Source: Paenibacillus glycanilyticus (GTDB lineage Bacteria; Bacillota; Bacilli; Paenibacillales; Paenibacillaceae). From it: a DNA stretch of 64,000 bases. The stretch covers positions 310,001 through 374,000 of the forward strand of contig NZ_JAMBNP010000003.1 in assembly GCF_023715145.1 (NCBI RefSeq), read 5' to 3'. Both the position numbers and the translations under genes were made by a program. The notes under the pieces were generated by a model that saw nothing but the letters and a program-made list of their open reading frames with translations, had not been told where the DNA came from and made no database searches. This document shows positions 50,091 through 58,718 of the stretch, piece by piece (position 1 is the first letter of the stretch; the number at the start of each line of letters is the position of its first letter).

Positions 50091-52304
50091 TTGGTGAAGT
50101 CAAGAAACCGGGCATGGAGACGAGCTATCGCAACAGCAGTGACGGTTGGTTTAACGGTTATGCCGTTTGCCGCATTGGCGTCTGCGGCGGGAGGCAGCGG
50201 GGCAACCGTTCAACTGCGGATACTGGAGACGACCGACCTGCACGTGAACATGGTGAACTATGATTATTTTGCGGACAAGCCGACGGATGAGTACGGATTC
50301 GCCAAGACGGCGACGCTGATCAAGCAGGCGCGGGAGGAAGCGCCGAACAGCCTCCTGTTCGATAACGGGGACTTGATTCAGGGCAACCCCCTGGGCGATT
50401 ATGTGGCGACGGTGGATCCGCTGCAGCAGGGGGAGACCCATCCCGTGTACAAGGCGCTTAATCTGCTGGATTATGATGCGGGGAACATTGGGAACCATGA
50501 ATTCAATTACGGCCTCGATTTTCTGAAGACTTCGCTTGGCGGAGCGGATTTTCCTTATGTGAATGCGAATGTGTATATCGATGACGGCGATAAAGACGAG
50601 ACAAACGACAAGAACTATTTCACCCCTTATCTTATTCTCGACAAGGAAGTAAAGGATGAGAGCGGCGCCGTTCATAAGCTGAAGGTTGGCGTGATCGGCT
50701 TTGTGCCTCCGCAGATTCTGCAATGGGATAAAGCGAAGCTGGAAGGCAAGGTTATCACCAAAGACATCGTAAAGACAGCGGAGAAGTTCGTGCCTGAGAT
50801 GAAAGCGAAGGGCGCCGATGTTATCGTCGCCATCCCGCATTCCGGGTTTGAGGATATTCCGCAGACAAATTTGATGGAGAACTCGGTGCTCTATCTGAGC
50901 AAAGTGAAGGATATTAACGCCATTTTGTTCGGCCATGCGCATAAAGTGTTCCCGGACAAGTCGTTTGAGGGCAAAGCGGGGGTTGACCTGACTAAGGGAA
51001 CGATTAATGGCGTGCCGGCTGTAGAGCCGGGCTTCTGGGGAAATAATCTTGGCATTATCGACCTGACGCTGCAACTGAACGACGGCAAATGGACGGTTGC
51101 GGATTCGAAGACAGCCGTGAAGCCCATCTACGATGCGGTGAACAAGAAGCCGCTGGTAGATGCGGATCAGGAGGTGCTGGACGCGGTAGCGGAGGATCAT
51201 CAGCATACGCTTGATTATGTGCGCGGACCGGTAGGGACAACCACGGCGCCGATCAACAGCTTCTTCGCCCTGGTGCAGGACGATCCGTCCATCCAGATCG
51301 TGACGAATGCGCAGAAATGGTATGTGGAAAAGCAGCTTCAAGGTACCGACTATGAAGGTATTCCGGTGCTGTCGGCAGGCGCGCCGTTCAAGGCGGGCGG
51401 ACGCCAAGGCCCTGCTTATTACACCAATATTCCGACTGGCAGCATCGCCATTAAGAACGTAGCCGATCTGTATCTGTATTCCAATACGGTGAATGCCGTG
51501 CTTGTAACGGGCGCAGAGCTGAAGGAATGGCTGGAGTGGTCGGCGGGCCAGTTCAATACGGTTAACCCGGCATCAACGGAGAAGCAGGAGCTGATTAACT
51601 TCGACTTCCCGACGTATAACTTTGACGTTATTGACGGAGTGACGTACCAGATCGACGTATCAAAGCCTGCGAAGTATACAGCGACAGGCACCTTGTTAAA
51701 CGCGGATTCCAGCCGGATTGTGAACCTCAAATACGACGGAAAGCCGATTGATCCGGCGAAAAAGTTCGTTGTTGCCTCGAACAATTACCGTGCATCGTCG
51801 AGCAAATTCGCGAACCCGGACGGAAAGAGGATCATCCTTGCTTCGCCGGACGAGAACCGTCAGGTTATCATTGATTACATCCGTTCGTTCAAGACGATTA
51901 ATCCGTCCGCGGACGGCAACTGGTCGCTTGCTCCAATCAACGATAAGGTGAACGTGGCCTTTAAGACATCGCCCGACGCAAAAGCCGCAGCGGGAGCGAT
52001 CAAGTCGCTTTCCTACGTTGGCGCTACCGAGGACGGTTATGCGGAATTCAAGCTGAGCTTTGCCGCGCCGGCAACGACAGTGCCCGAGCCTCCGGCGAAG
52101 CCGGATCCAAAGCCTGAGCCAAAACCCGATCCAAAGCCGGAGACTCCGGCCGATATCGTCTATATCGTGAAGAAGGGCGATACGTTATGGGCGATTGCCA
52201 ATAAATACGGCACAACCTGGCAGAAGCTTGCGAAGCACAACAAGCTGAAGAATCCGAATCGGATCTACGTCGGCCAAAAGATTCTTATCCCGGCGGGCAA
52301 ATAA
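50091..52304 (+). CDS. Secreted 5'-nucleotidase / 2',3'-cyclic phosphodiesterase with LysM
   Basis: Exported phosphoesterase of 737 residues for scavenging extracellular nucleotides. The signal peptide ends near FAALASAAGG (about residues 1-35). The metallophosphatase domain (about 38-330) has LETTDLHVNMVNYDY, DNGDLIQGNP, GNIGNHEFNYG and LFGHAHKVFP. The 5'-nucleotidase C-terminal domain follows (about 365-590, with SIAIKNVADLYLYSNTVNAVL), then a spacer, a Pro/Lys-rich linker and one LysM (VKKGDTLWAIANKYGTTWQK) that binds peptidoglycan. TTG (50091) and GTG (50094) both suit GGGAGG; either start leaves the signal intact. It is monocistronic. Confidence 0.94.
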   Translation: MVKSRNRAWRRAIATAVTVGLTVMPFAALASAAGGSGATVQLRILETTDLHVNMVNYDYFADKPTDEYGFAKTATLIKQAREEAPNSLLFDNGDLIQGNPLGDYVATVDPLQQGETHPVYKALNLLDYDAGNIGNHEFNYGLDFLKTSLGGADFPYVNANVYIDDGDKDETNDKNYFTPYLILDKEVKDESGAVHKLKVGVIGFVPPQILQWDKAKLEGKVITKDIVKTAEKFVPEMKAKGADVIVAIPHSGFEDIPQTNLMENSVLYLSKVKDINAILFGHAHKVFPDKSFEGKAGVDLTKGTINGVPAVEPGFWGNNLGIIDLTLQLNDGKWTVADSKTAVKPIYDAVNKKPLVDADQEVLDAVAEDHQHTLDYVRGPVGTTTAPINSFFALVQDDPSIQIVTNAQKWYVEKQLQGTDYEGIPVLSAGAPFKAGGRQGPAYYTNIPTGSIAIKNVADLYLYSNTVNAVLVTGAELKEWLEWSAGQFNTVNPASTEKQELINFDFPTYNFDVIDGVTYQIDVSKPAKYTATGTLLNADSSRIVNLKYDGKPIDPAKKFVVASNNYRASSSKFANPDGKRIILASPDENRQVIIDYIRSFKTINPSADGNWSLAPINDKVNVAFKTSPDAKAAAGAIKSLSYVGATEDGYAEFKLSFAAPATTVPEPPAKPDPKPEPKPDPKPETPADIVYIVKKGDTLWAIANKYGTTWQKLAKHNKLKNPNRIYVGQKILIPAGK

Positions 52305-52318
52305 GGCGGTATGAACAC

Positions 52319-52355
52319 AAGATGACTCCCGATTAAGTTGGGGAGTCATCTTTTT
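52319..52355 (+). terminator. Terminator after the nucleotidase gene
   Basis: AAGATGACTCCC and GGGAGTCATCTT are a perfect 12-bp stem, followed by TTTT. The pseudogene sequence begins directly behind it. Confidence 0.9.
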
Positions 52356-53062
52356 TGTTGACCCGATCGCTTGTATATGCCGTGCTTCTGGCCGGAAGCG
52401 CGTTCAGCCTGCTCCCGTTAATCTGGTTATTGCGCAGCGCGTTTATGGATATGGGGCAGATCTTCGAGATGCCGCCGGTGTGGATTCCGAATCCCATCCG
52501 CATCTCGAATTTTTCGGACGCGCTAAAGACGCTGCCGTTCGGGAAGTTTTTATCAACACGTTTATTATTGTCATCCTGACCATGGCGGGCGTGGTTATCA
52601 CGTGTTCGATCAGCGCCTACAGCTTCGCGCGCATGAAATGGCGGGACCGCGATCTGATGTTCGCGCTTCTGCTGTCGAGCATGATGCTGCCTTACGCGGT
52701 TACGCTTATTCCTTCGTTTATCGGCTGGAGCAAGAGTGGGCTGACGAATACGTTTGTTCCTCTGATCGCGCCGGCTTAGTTCGGAGGAGGAGCCTTAAAT
52801 ATCTTCCTGATCGCAGATCGTCGTTGGCCTGGTTACCTTTTTGGGCTCCTGGAATGATTTCCTTGGACCGCTTGTATATTTGAACAGCGAGTCCAAATAT
52901 ACGCTTGCATTGGGACTTCAGCAGTTTAAAGGCATGTATGCGACGGAATGGCATCTGATGATTGCGGCGGCAACGGTTGTGCTGGCTCCGGCGATTATCG
53001 TATTCTTTACAAGACAGAGGTATTTTGTGGAAGGCATTACTTTAACGGGCATTAAAGGATAA
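52355..53062 (+). pseudogene. Decayed sugar ABC permease (MalG type)
   Basis: Remnant of a carbohydrate transporter permease, readable in three frames. Frame one gives RSLVYAVLLAGSAFSLLPLI to DALKTLPFGKF; a one-base deletion in the T run at 52547-52551 breaks it (six T would restore FFINTFII). Frame two continues through INTFIIVILTMAGVV and VTLIPSFIGWSKSGL to LIAPA, where TAG at 52777-52779 replaces a probable Trp before FGGGALNIFLI. A deletion at about 52810-52816 then removes the segment with the EAA loop (some 60-70 residues), and frame three resumes with QIVVGLVTFLGSWNDFLGPL to the natural end VEGITLTGIKG. It cannot make a working subunit. No good start codon or ribosome site remains and the preceding terminator abuts it. 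Confidence 0.9.
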
Positions 53063-53084
53063 ATAACGAAATGGAGCGATCAGA

Positions 53085-54245
53085 ATGCAGGAACTGTATT
53101 TGCGCAAAGAGGGAACTTCCCACCGGGAATCCAGCTGGGACAAAACCGGCGGCAATCGGGATTTCATGGAGATCAAAGCAGGGACTACCGCAGTTATCTC
53201 GGACATTCGAGGACCGGGCATTATCAAGCATATCTGGATGACTATAGGTGCCCGCGACAAGTATGCATTCCGCAAAGTGCTGATCCGCATGTATTGGGAC
53301 GGAGAGGCCGAGCCTAGCGTGGATTCGCCGGTTGGAGATTTCTTCGGGGTTGGGCACGGCGTGGCCAGCCATTACGTCTCGATGCCGCTTAACATGATTA
53401 CGACCCAAGGCGTAGTGGAGAATAAAGCGGCCATGAACTGCTTCTTCGAAATGCCTTTTCGCCAAAGCGCGCGGATCGAAATCGTAAACGAATGCGAGAA
53501 CGATATAGTGCTATACTTCTATGTGGACTACGTGAAGCAGCCGGTATCCGACGACAGTTTCTATTTCCACGCCTCGTGGAGAAGAGAGAATCCGACCAAG
53601 GGGGCGGCCGATCTGGACCGGCTTAAGGCGGAGCATGACCGGCAGAGCAAGCCCCACTACGCGCATGACGAAAAGGTAAGCGAGATCAAGAATTTAACCG
53701 GCGATGACAACTACGTTCTGCTGGATGCCGAAGGCGAGGGCCATTACGTAGGCTGCAACCTCAGCATCGATCACATTAACCCCGTTCCGGGCTTCAGCTG
53801 GCCGGGCGAAGGCGACGACATGTTCTTCATTGACGGAGAGCCTTGGCCGCCGCGCCTGCACGGCACGGGAACGGAGGATTACTTCTGCGCCGCTTGGGGT
53901 TATCCGTCCGGCCACTATTATGCGCCTTACCACGGCTTATCGCTGTACGCGCCAATCCGCGAGAACGGCGATGCCTGGAAGGAGAGCAACACGATCTCAT
54001 TCAACGATTATTCCGGCAAAATGACGCAGTACCGCTATCACATCACCGATCCGATCATCTTCCGAAAATCGATTCGCTTCAGCATTGAGCATGGGCACGG
54101 GAACGCGCAGTCTAACGACTATTCTTCGGTGGCTTATTGGTATCAGCGTGAACCGCATAAAGCTTTCTCCGAGATGCTGCCCGTGGAGCTTCGCCTGCCG
54201 CTTGCCGAGAAGGAAAGCGCAAGACGCTTCTACCGGACATTCTAA
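53085..54245 (+). CDS. GH172 (DUF2961) glycoside hydrolase family protein
   Basis: Intact 386-residue protein of the DUF2961 family, now known to include GH172 enzymes such as difructose dianhydride I synthase/hydrolase and alpha-D-arabinofuranosidases. Family signatures seen are IKHIWMTIGARDKYAFRKVLIRMYWD, SPVGDFFGVGHG, EMPFRQSARIEI, DMFFIDGEPWPPRLHGTGTEDYF and YSSVAYWYQREPH. It has no signal peptide. GATCAG-rich upstream sequence gives only a weak ribosome site before the ATG. It lies between a permease pseudogene and a GH32 remnant, so it is probably the survivor of a broken operon and may itself be poorly expressed. Confidence 0.88.
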   Translation: MQELYLRKEGTSHRESSWDKTGGNRDFMEIKAGTTAVISDIRGPGIIKHIWMTIGARDKYAFRKVLIRMYWDGEAEPSVDSPVGDFFGVGHGVASHYVSMPLNMITTQGVVENKAAMNCFFEMPFRQSARIEIVNECENDIVLYFYVDYVKQPVSDDSFYFHASWRRENPTKGAADLDRLKAEHDRQSKPHYAHDEKVSEIKNLTGDDNYVLLDAEGEGHYVGCNLSIDHINPVPGFSWPGEGDDMFFIDGEPWPPRLHGTGTEDYFCAAWGYPSGHYYAPYHGLSLYAPIRENGDAWKESNTISFNDYSGKMTQYRYHITDPIIFRKSIRFSIEHGHGNAQSNDYSSVAYWYQREPHKAFSEMLPVELRLPLAEKESARRFYRTF

Positions 54246-54468
54246 TTTTGGGGAACTGCCTTCAGGTGAAGGCGCGGTGAATCTCCGGATTTTTGCGGAC
54301 CAGTCGATTGTCGAGGTATTCGCGGATGACGAAACATGCCTGACCGCAAGAGCTTACCCATCCTTGGAAGACAGCGATGGCACTGCGCTCGGCGGCAGCG
54401 GCGGGCTGCTTGTCTCCAGATTGGACATCTGGAAGATGAACGCGGCGGATATCCGGTCCAAGGTTTAA
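54244..54468 (+). pseudogene. GH32 (fructan hydrolase) C-terminal remnant
   Basis: About 73 residues, NFGELPSGEGAVNLRIFADQ... to DIRSKV, match the C-terminal beta-sandwich of GH32 levanases, inulinases and sucrases (the family pattern LRIFVDxSSVEVFANDG is seen as LRIFADQSIVEVFADDE). The catalytic five-bladed propeller with WMNDPNG is entirely missing. The frame begins at the GH172 stop codon, so a deletion seems to have joined the end of GH172 to the end of a fructan hydrolase gene. Confidence 0.88.
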
Positions 54469-54481
54469 ATACGAATTGCCG

Positions 54482-54510
54482 AAAAAAACAGCCTCCGGGC
54501 TGTTTTTTTT
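54482..54510 (+). terminator. Terminator after the GH32 remnant
   Basis: AAAAAACAGCC and GGCTGTTTTTT pair around a TCCG loop, with eight T behind. It is probably the original operon terminator. Confidence 0.9.
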
Positions 54511-54594
54511 GTTGATGAATTGGCTCGGCAGGTTTACGCTAGGCGTAAGGACAACATGCCGCTGGCCGCGGCAGGAATGGGAGAACCAAAAGCG

Positions 54595-56565
54595 ATGACA
54601 GGCAGGGACAGCGCCAAACGGCGTAATGTAGGCATCTTTGCGCATGTTGATGCCGGGAAAACAACAACGACAGAGCATATGCTGTTCGTCAGCGGACGAA
54701 CGCGCGCGCTTGGCAGCGTAGATGCGGGAACGGCGCTTACGGATTGGTTGGACGTGGAGAAGGAACGGGGGATCTCCGTACGGGCGGCAACAACGTCATT
54801 TGTATGGCAGAATACGAATATTAACCTTGTGGATACGCCGGGGCATGTCGATTTCTTATCGGAGGTCGAGCGCTCCCTGCGGGTGATGGACGGCGCCGTG
54901 CTGATTCTGTCGGCTGTTGAAGGCGTGCAGGCGCAGACGGAGATGATCTGGAACGCGCTGCGCAAGCTTCGTATTCCAACCATTGTTTATATTAATAAAA
55001 TGGATCGTGTCGGAGCAGACCGGGAGGCCGTACTGCGCGATATTCGCAGTTACTTGTCGCCGGATATAATAGAGGTGCAACGTCCGCTCGGAAGCGAGCA
55101 GCAGTTCGCGGGCTCCGAGGATCTTTGGAAGCAAGGTGCGGATGAAGCGGCTTTTACCGCGTTAGTGGAAGCCGTTGCCGAGCGGGATGAGGAGCTGCTT
55201 CAGCGCTATATAAGCGGTGAAACGGAAGATTGGAAGAACCATGCGGCCGGTATGACGAAGCGGGCGGAGCTTTTTCCCGTAGTATATGGGGCATCGGGCA
55301 AGGGTATTGGCGTAACGGAGCTGATGGATGCCATTATCGATTACTTGCCGGAGCCTGGCGGAGATCGGGAGGGGTCGCTGTCGGGTATTGTGTTCAAGAT
55401 CGAACGCGATAAGACGATGGGGCGAATGGCATTCGTGCGGCTCTATGAGGGAACGATGCGCAACCGTGACGTGATCCGGAATTATACGCAAAATATCGAT
55501 GAAAAGGTGACGCAGATCCGCAAGGTGGAAGGCAGCCGTTCCGAGGATCTGGGCATGCTGGAAGCCGGCGATATCGCGGCGGTATGCGGGATGTCGCATG
55601 TTCGGATTGGCGACATTATCGGGGTTCCCGATGCGGTGCCCGAGGAAGTTCGGCTTGCGGTACCGCTCTTGACGGTGCAGGCTCATTGGGCGGATCAGCA
55701 GCAGTATCCGGCCATGGTGCAGGCTTTGCAGGAGCTGTCGGACGAGGATCCGCTGCTCGATGTGCAGTGGCTGCAGGAGGAACGGGAGCTGCATGTGAAG
55801 GTGATGGGCCCGATTCAGCTGGAGATTCTGGCCAGCGTGCTCGAGAACCGTTACGGTCTGCAGGTGAGATTCGGACAGCCTTCGGTTATTTACAAGGAGA
55901 CGCCAAGTCAGCCGGGCGAGGGCTATATTGCTTATCTGATGCCGAAGCCTTGCTGGGCGATTCTGCGGTTCCGCATCGAGCCTGGCGAGCGCGGAAGCGG
56001 CTTGCGCTATGAGGCATTCGTCCGCTCGGAGGATTTGCTTCCCCAATATCAGAATGAAGTGGCAAGACGCGTGCCGGAGGCCCTGCAGCAAGGGCTGAAG
56101 GGCTGGGAGGTCGTTGACCTCAAGATCACGTTGATCGAAGGCCAGCATCATGTGTGGCATACGCATCCGCTGGATTTCGCCGTGGCGACGCCGATGGGCA
56201 TTATGAACGGACTTGCCTCGGTCGGCACAACGCTGCTGGAGCCGGTGCTTCAGTTCCGCATCGTTGTCCCGGAGGAGAACGGCGGCCGCGTCATGAACGA
56301 CCTGAGCCTGATGCGCGGCTCGTTTGACGCGCCAACGCTGCATGGCGACAGGCTTATTATCGAGGGACGCGTACCGGCGGCAACCTCGCTCGAGTATCCG
56401 ATGGAGCTGAACTCGCTCACGAAAGGAAGGGGCACGATCGCAACCTTCTTCTCCGGGTATGAGGAATGCCCGCCGGATGTGACGGCGGAGCGGACCCGCC
56501 GCGGCGTCAATCCGCTTGACCAGTCGAAATATATATTAAGCGTGCGCAAGGCGCTGCAAGGCTAG
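54595..56565 (+). CDS. Tet(M)-like ribosomal protection GTPase
   Basis: EF-G-like translation GTPase of 656 residues, the Tet(M)/Tet(O)/OtrA group that frees ribosomes from tetracycline. G motifs are AHVDAGKTTTTEHML, switch I EKERGISVRAATTSF, DTPGHVDF, NKMD and the SGK element GASGKGIG. Domain IV loop and C-terminus run through HTHPLDFAVATPMGIMNGLAS and EVVDLKITLIEGQHH. The length fits the family when translation begins at the ATG at 54595 (GGGAGA ten bases before); an in-frame ATG at 54556 with AAGGA is the alternative. Whether it gives resistance or has a housekeeping role is not known. Neighbours show no mobile element. Confidence 0.9.
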   Translation: MTGRDSAKRRNVGIFAHVDAGKTTTTEHMLFVSGRTRALGSVDAGTALTDWLDVEKERGISVRAATTSFVWQNTNINLVDTPGHVDFLSEVERSLRVMDGAVLILSAVEGVQAQTEMIWNALRKLRIPTIVYINKMDRVGADREAVLRDIRSYLSPDIIEVQRPLGSEQQFAGSEDLWKQGADEAAFTALVEAVAERDEELLQRYISGETEDWKNHAAGMTKRAELFPVVYGASGKGIGVTELMDAIIDYLPEPGGDREGSLSGIVFKIERDKTMGRMAFVRLYEGTMRNRDVIRNYTQNIDEKVTQIRKVEGSRSEDLGMLEAGDIAAVCGMSHVRIGDIIGVPDAVPEEVRLAVPLLTVQAHWADQQQYPAMVQALQELSDEDPLLDVQWLQEERELHVKVMGPIQLEILASVLENRYGLQVRFGQPSVIYKETPSQPGEGYIAYLMPKPCWAILRFRIEPGERGSGLRYEAFVRSEDLLPQYQNEVARRVPEALQQGLKGWEVVDLKITLIEGQHHVWHTHPLDFAVATPMGIMNGLASVGTTLLEPVLQFRIVVPEENGGRVMNDLSLMRGSFDAPTLHGDRLIIEGRVPAATSLEYPMELNSLTKGRGTIATFFSGYEECPPDVTAERTRRGVNPLDQSKYILSVRKALQG

Positions 56566-56569
56566 TTCG

Positions 56570-57613
56570 TTAGTAGACGAAGCGAATTAGCAGCAGAGTG
56601 ACGGCCGACAGCAGAACGGTTGTTGCCGCCATGGCAGCTAGCGGTCTTATCGCCTTGGTTCGCAGGGCGCGGAGATCTACGTTAAGGCCAAGACCTACCA
56701 TGGCCATCGCAAGCAGGAAACCCGGAGCCTGCTGAAGGAAAGCCATGGCAGGTACCGGGATTTCCATTGCGGTACCTGGCGTCAGGCTGCCATATACGCT
56801 CATGAGGACAAAACCGATAAGAAACCATGGGAAGGCAACGGTTGTTCCAGGCGACAAAGTGCCGCGGCGTTTCATGATCAGCACGAGAATGAAGCTGACG
56901 GGGACAAGGAGCAGCACGCGGCTAAGCTTTGCCAGCAGACCGGCTTCAACAGCTTCCTGACCGGCAGCGCTTGCCGCAAGCGGCACATGCGCGATCTCGT
57001 GCAGGGTAAGGCCGCTCCAGACGCCGTATTGGATCTCCGTCAGAGGAAGCACGGGAAGCAGCGCCGTATAGCCGATTGCGGCAATCGTGCCAATCAAGGC
57101 AATTAATCCGGCTCCGGCGGCGGTATCATCGTCCCGTGCTTTCAAGATGGGCGAGACGGCTGCAATTGCGGCTGCGCCGCAAATGCCGGTGCCGATGCCA
57201 AGCAGGAGCGACAGCGGGGTATCGGCCTTCAGCTTGCGGGCAATAAGCAGCATGCAGCCGATGGCGAAGGCCACGGTGACCGCTCCTTGAAGCAGAAGCG
57301 CCGGTCCTTGATGGAGCAATGTGCCGATGTTGAGCCGAAGACCGCATAATATAATAGCTAGCTTAAGCAAATGCTTGGAAGCGAATTGAATGCCTGCCCG
57401 AAGCCTCTCCGGGTAACCGATAAACTGACGGGCAATGATGGTTCCGGTCAATGCCAGAGCCATTTGTCCGATATGATCTAGTCCCGGCAGGCGGGCCAGC
57501 CCATATGCGGCGGCAGCAATGGCTGCCGTCAGCATAAGGCCGGCAATCCGTTCGAGCAGCGGGAGGAAGCGTTTATTTTTAGGAACAAGAGCGTAGGGGA
57601 TTAGCGTGTTCAT
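56570..57613 (-). CDS. YeiH family putative sulfate exporter
   Basis: Membrane protein of 347 residues, about ten segments, of the Cons_hypoth698/YeiH family. Recognisable are ALTGTIIARQFIGYPERLRAG, LLLGIGTGICGAAAIAAVSPILKARDDDTA (the conserved GxGTxICGxxAI region) and GVWSGLTLHEIAHV. Functions proposed for relatives include sulfate or other anion export. GAGGTG fixes the ATG at 57613; the ORF extending further upstream through the promoter is not coding. It is divergent from a LysR gene, the same pairing as yeiH/yeiE of enterobacteria. Confidence 0.9.
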   Translation of the reverse strand: MNTLIPYALVPKNKRFLPLLERIAGLMLTAAIAAAAYGLARLPGLDHIGQMALALTGTIIARQFIGYPERLRAGIQFASKHLLKLAIILCGLRLNIGTLLHQGPALLLQGAVTVAFAIGCMLLIARKLKADTPLSLLLGIGTGICGAAAIAAVSPILKARDDDTAAGAGLIALIGTIAAIGYTALLPVLPLTEIQYGVWSGLTLHEIAHVPLAASAAGQEAVEAGLLAKLSRVLLLVPVSFILVLIMKRRGTLSPGTTVAFPWFLIGFVLMSVYGSLTPGTAMEIPVPAMAFLQQAPGFLLAMAMVGLGLNVDLRALRTKAIRPLAAMAATTVLLSAVTLLLIRFVY

Positions 57614-57689
57614 CCGTATCACCTCGATGTTGTTGGTGGTTGATGGCTTAAGCTTACCCGACTCTTTACGATAAGAAAAATAAATAGTT

Positions 57690-57706
57690 ATTATTATCAT
57701 AATAAT
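57690..57706. promoter_or_regulatory. Palindrome in the yeiH / lysR divergent region
   Basis: ATTATTATCATAATAAT is a perfect 17-bp palindrome with eight-base arms, about 30 bases before the LysR start and 77 from the yeiH start. This is the position expected for a LysR site controlling both genes. Confidence 0.6.
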
Positions 57707-57736
57707 GAAATACTTATGATGGAGGCGTGGAGGGTT

Positions 57737-58633
57737 ATGGATCAATCGTTACTCGTCTTTATGACTGTTGCGGAGAAGAATAATTTCACGCGTGCCGCGG
57801 AGGCGCTTCATATGACTCAGCCGGCGGTTAGCCAGCATATTCAGGCCTTGGAGAGCAGTATCGGCGCCAAGCTGCTCGATCGCAGCAATAAACACGTCCG
57901 TTTGAATAAGGCGGGGGAGATTGTTTACAGACATGGCAAGGAGATCGAGGGACTGTATACCCGCATGCAGCGTCTTGTTGACGATCTGATGCATACCGCA
58001 AGCGGAACGTTGACCATTGGGGCAAGCTACACCTTTGGCGAATATGTGCTGCCGCATGCGATCGCCTATTTGCAGGCGCATTATCCGATGATTAAGCCGA
58101 CGATTACTATAGGCAATACGAAGGAGATCAGTTCGCTGGTAGCCGGCGGTCAGCTTGATATCGGCATTGTGGAAGGCGAGCTGGAGCATGAGCGACTGCA
58201 TGCCGAGTCTTTTGCGAAGGATCGGATGTACGTAGTGGCGGCATCGTCGCATTCTCTTGGCCGGGTTCACGATACGAATGCCGCTAGCTTGCAGCAGGAG
58301 ACCTGGATTGTCCGGGAAGAGGGCTCGGGGACAAGGGAAGTAACGGAGCGAATGTTTATGGAGCAGGGGGTGAATCCCGAGAACCGCATGGTATTTGGCA
58401 GTACGCAGATTATTAAAGAATCGGTCGAGGCTGGTCTTGGCATCTCGTTATTATCCCATTGGGCGGTCCGCAAGGAAATTGCGCTTGGCACGATCAGCAA
58501 GCTGACGGTAGGCGGAAGAGCGGTTGAACGGGACTTCACGCTGCTCACCGGACTTCATCAGCAGCATACAAAGGCAGCCGAGTTGTTTATCGATATTTTG
58601 CGGGAGCGGAAGGGCTGGCCGGAACAGCCTTAA
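57737..58633 (+). CDS. LysR family regulator (YeiE/CysL-like)
   Basis: A 298-residue LysR protein. The helix-turn-helix is NNFTRAAEALHMTQPAVSQHIQALE near the N-terminus, with LLDRSNKHVRLNKAGEIVYRH behind it. The effector domain shows LTIGASYTFGEYVLP, GGQLDIGIVEGEL and ESVEAGLGISLLS. It resembles the YeiE/CysL group, and its neighbour is the YeiH exporter, which it likely regulates. The ATG at 57737 is used with the upstream GGAGG. Confidence 0.92.
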   Translation: MDQSLLVFMTVAEKNNFTRAAEALHMTQPAVSQHIQALESSIGAKLLDRSNKHVRLNKAGEIVYRHGKEIEGLYTRMQRLVDDLMHTASGTLTIGASYTFGEYVLPHAIAYLQAHYPMIKPTITIGNTKEISSLVAGGQLDIGIVEGELEHERLHAESFAKDRMYVVAASSHSLGRVHDTNAASLQQETWIVREEGSGTREVTERMFMEQGVNPENRMVFGSTQIIKESVEAGLGISLLSHWAVRKEIALGTISKLTVGGRAVERDFTLLTGLHQQHTKAAELFIDILRERKGWPEQP

Positions 58634-58642
58634 CCGTTCAAC

Positions 58643-58696
58643 GAACAAGGGACCCTTCCTCGCAAGCCGATGGCTGACAGGAAAGGTCCCTTGTTC
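58643..58696. terminator. Large symmetric hairpin between lysR and the reductase
   Basis: GAACAAGGGACC and GGTCCCTTGTTC form a perfect 12-bp stem, extended by TTCCT/AGGAA and an apical AGCC/GGCT. No T run follows on either strand, so it is a strong stem that may stop transcription or protect mRNA ends for both convergent genes. Confidence 0.6.
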
Positions 58697-58718
58697 TACA
58701 ATGCCGGAGGAATCTGCT

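Noticed and set aside
50151..51407. 418-residue antisense frame
   Set aside because: Shadow of the nucleotidase gene, without motif or start signal.
52547..52551. Permease frameshift as a sequencing error only
   Set aside because: A homopolymer error is possible here, but the independent TAG at 52777 and the loss of the EAA segment show real decay.
55162..56343. 393-residue antisense frame
   Set aside because: Shadow of the ribosomal protection gene; His/Leu/Arg-rich composition typical of reverse-frame artefacts.
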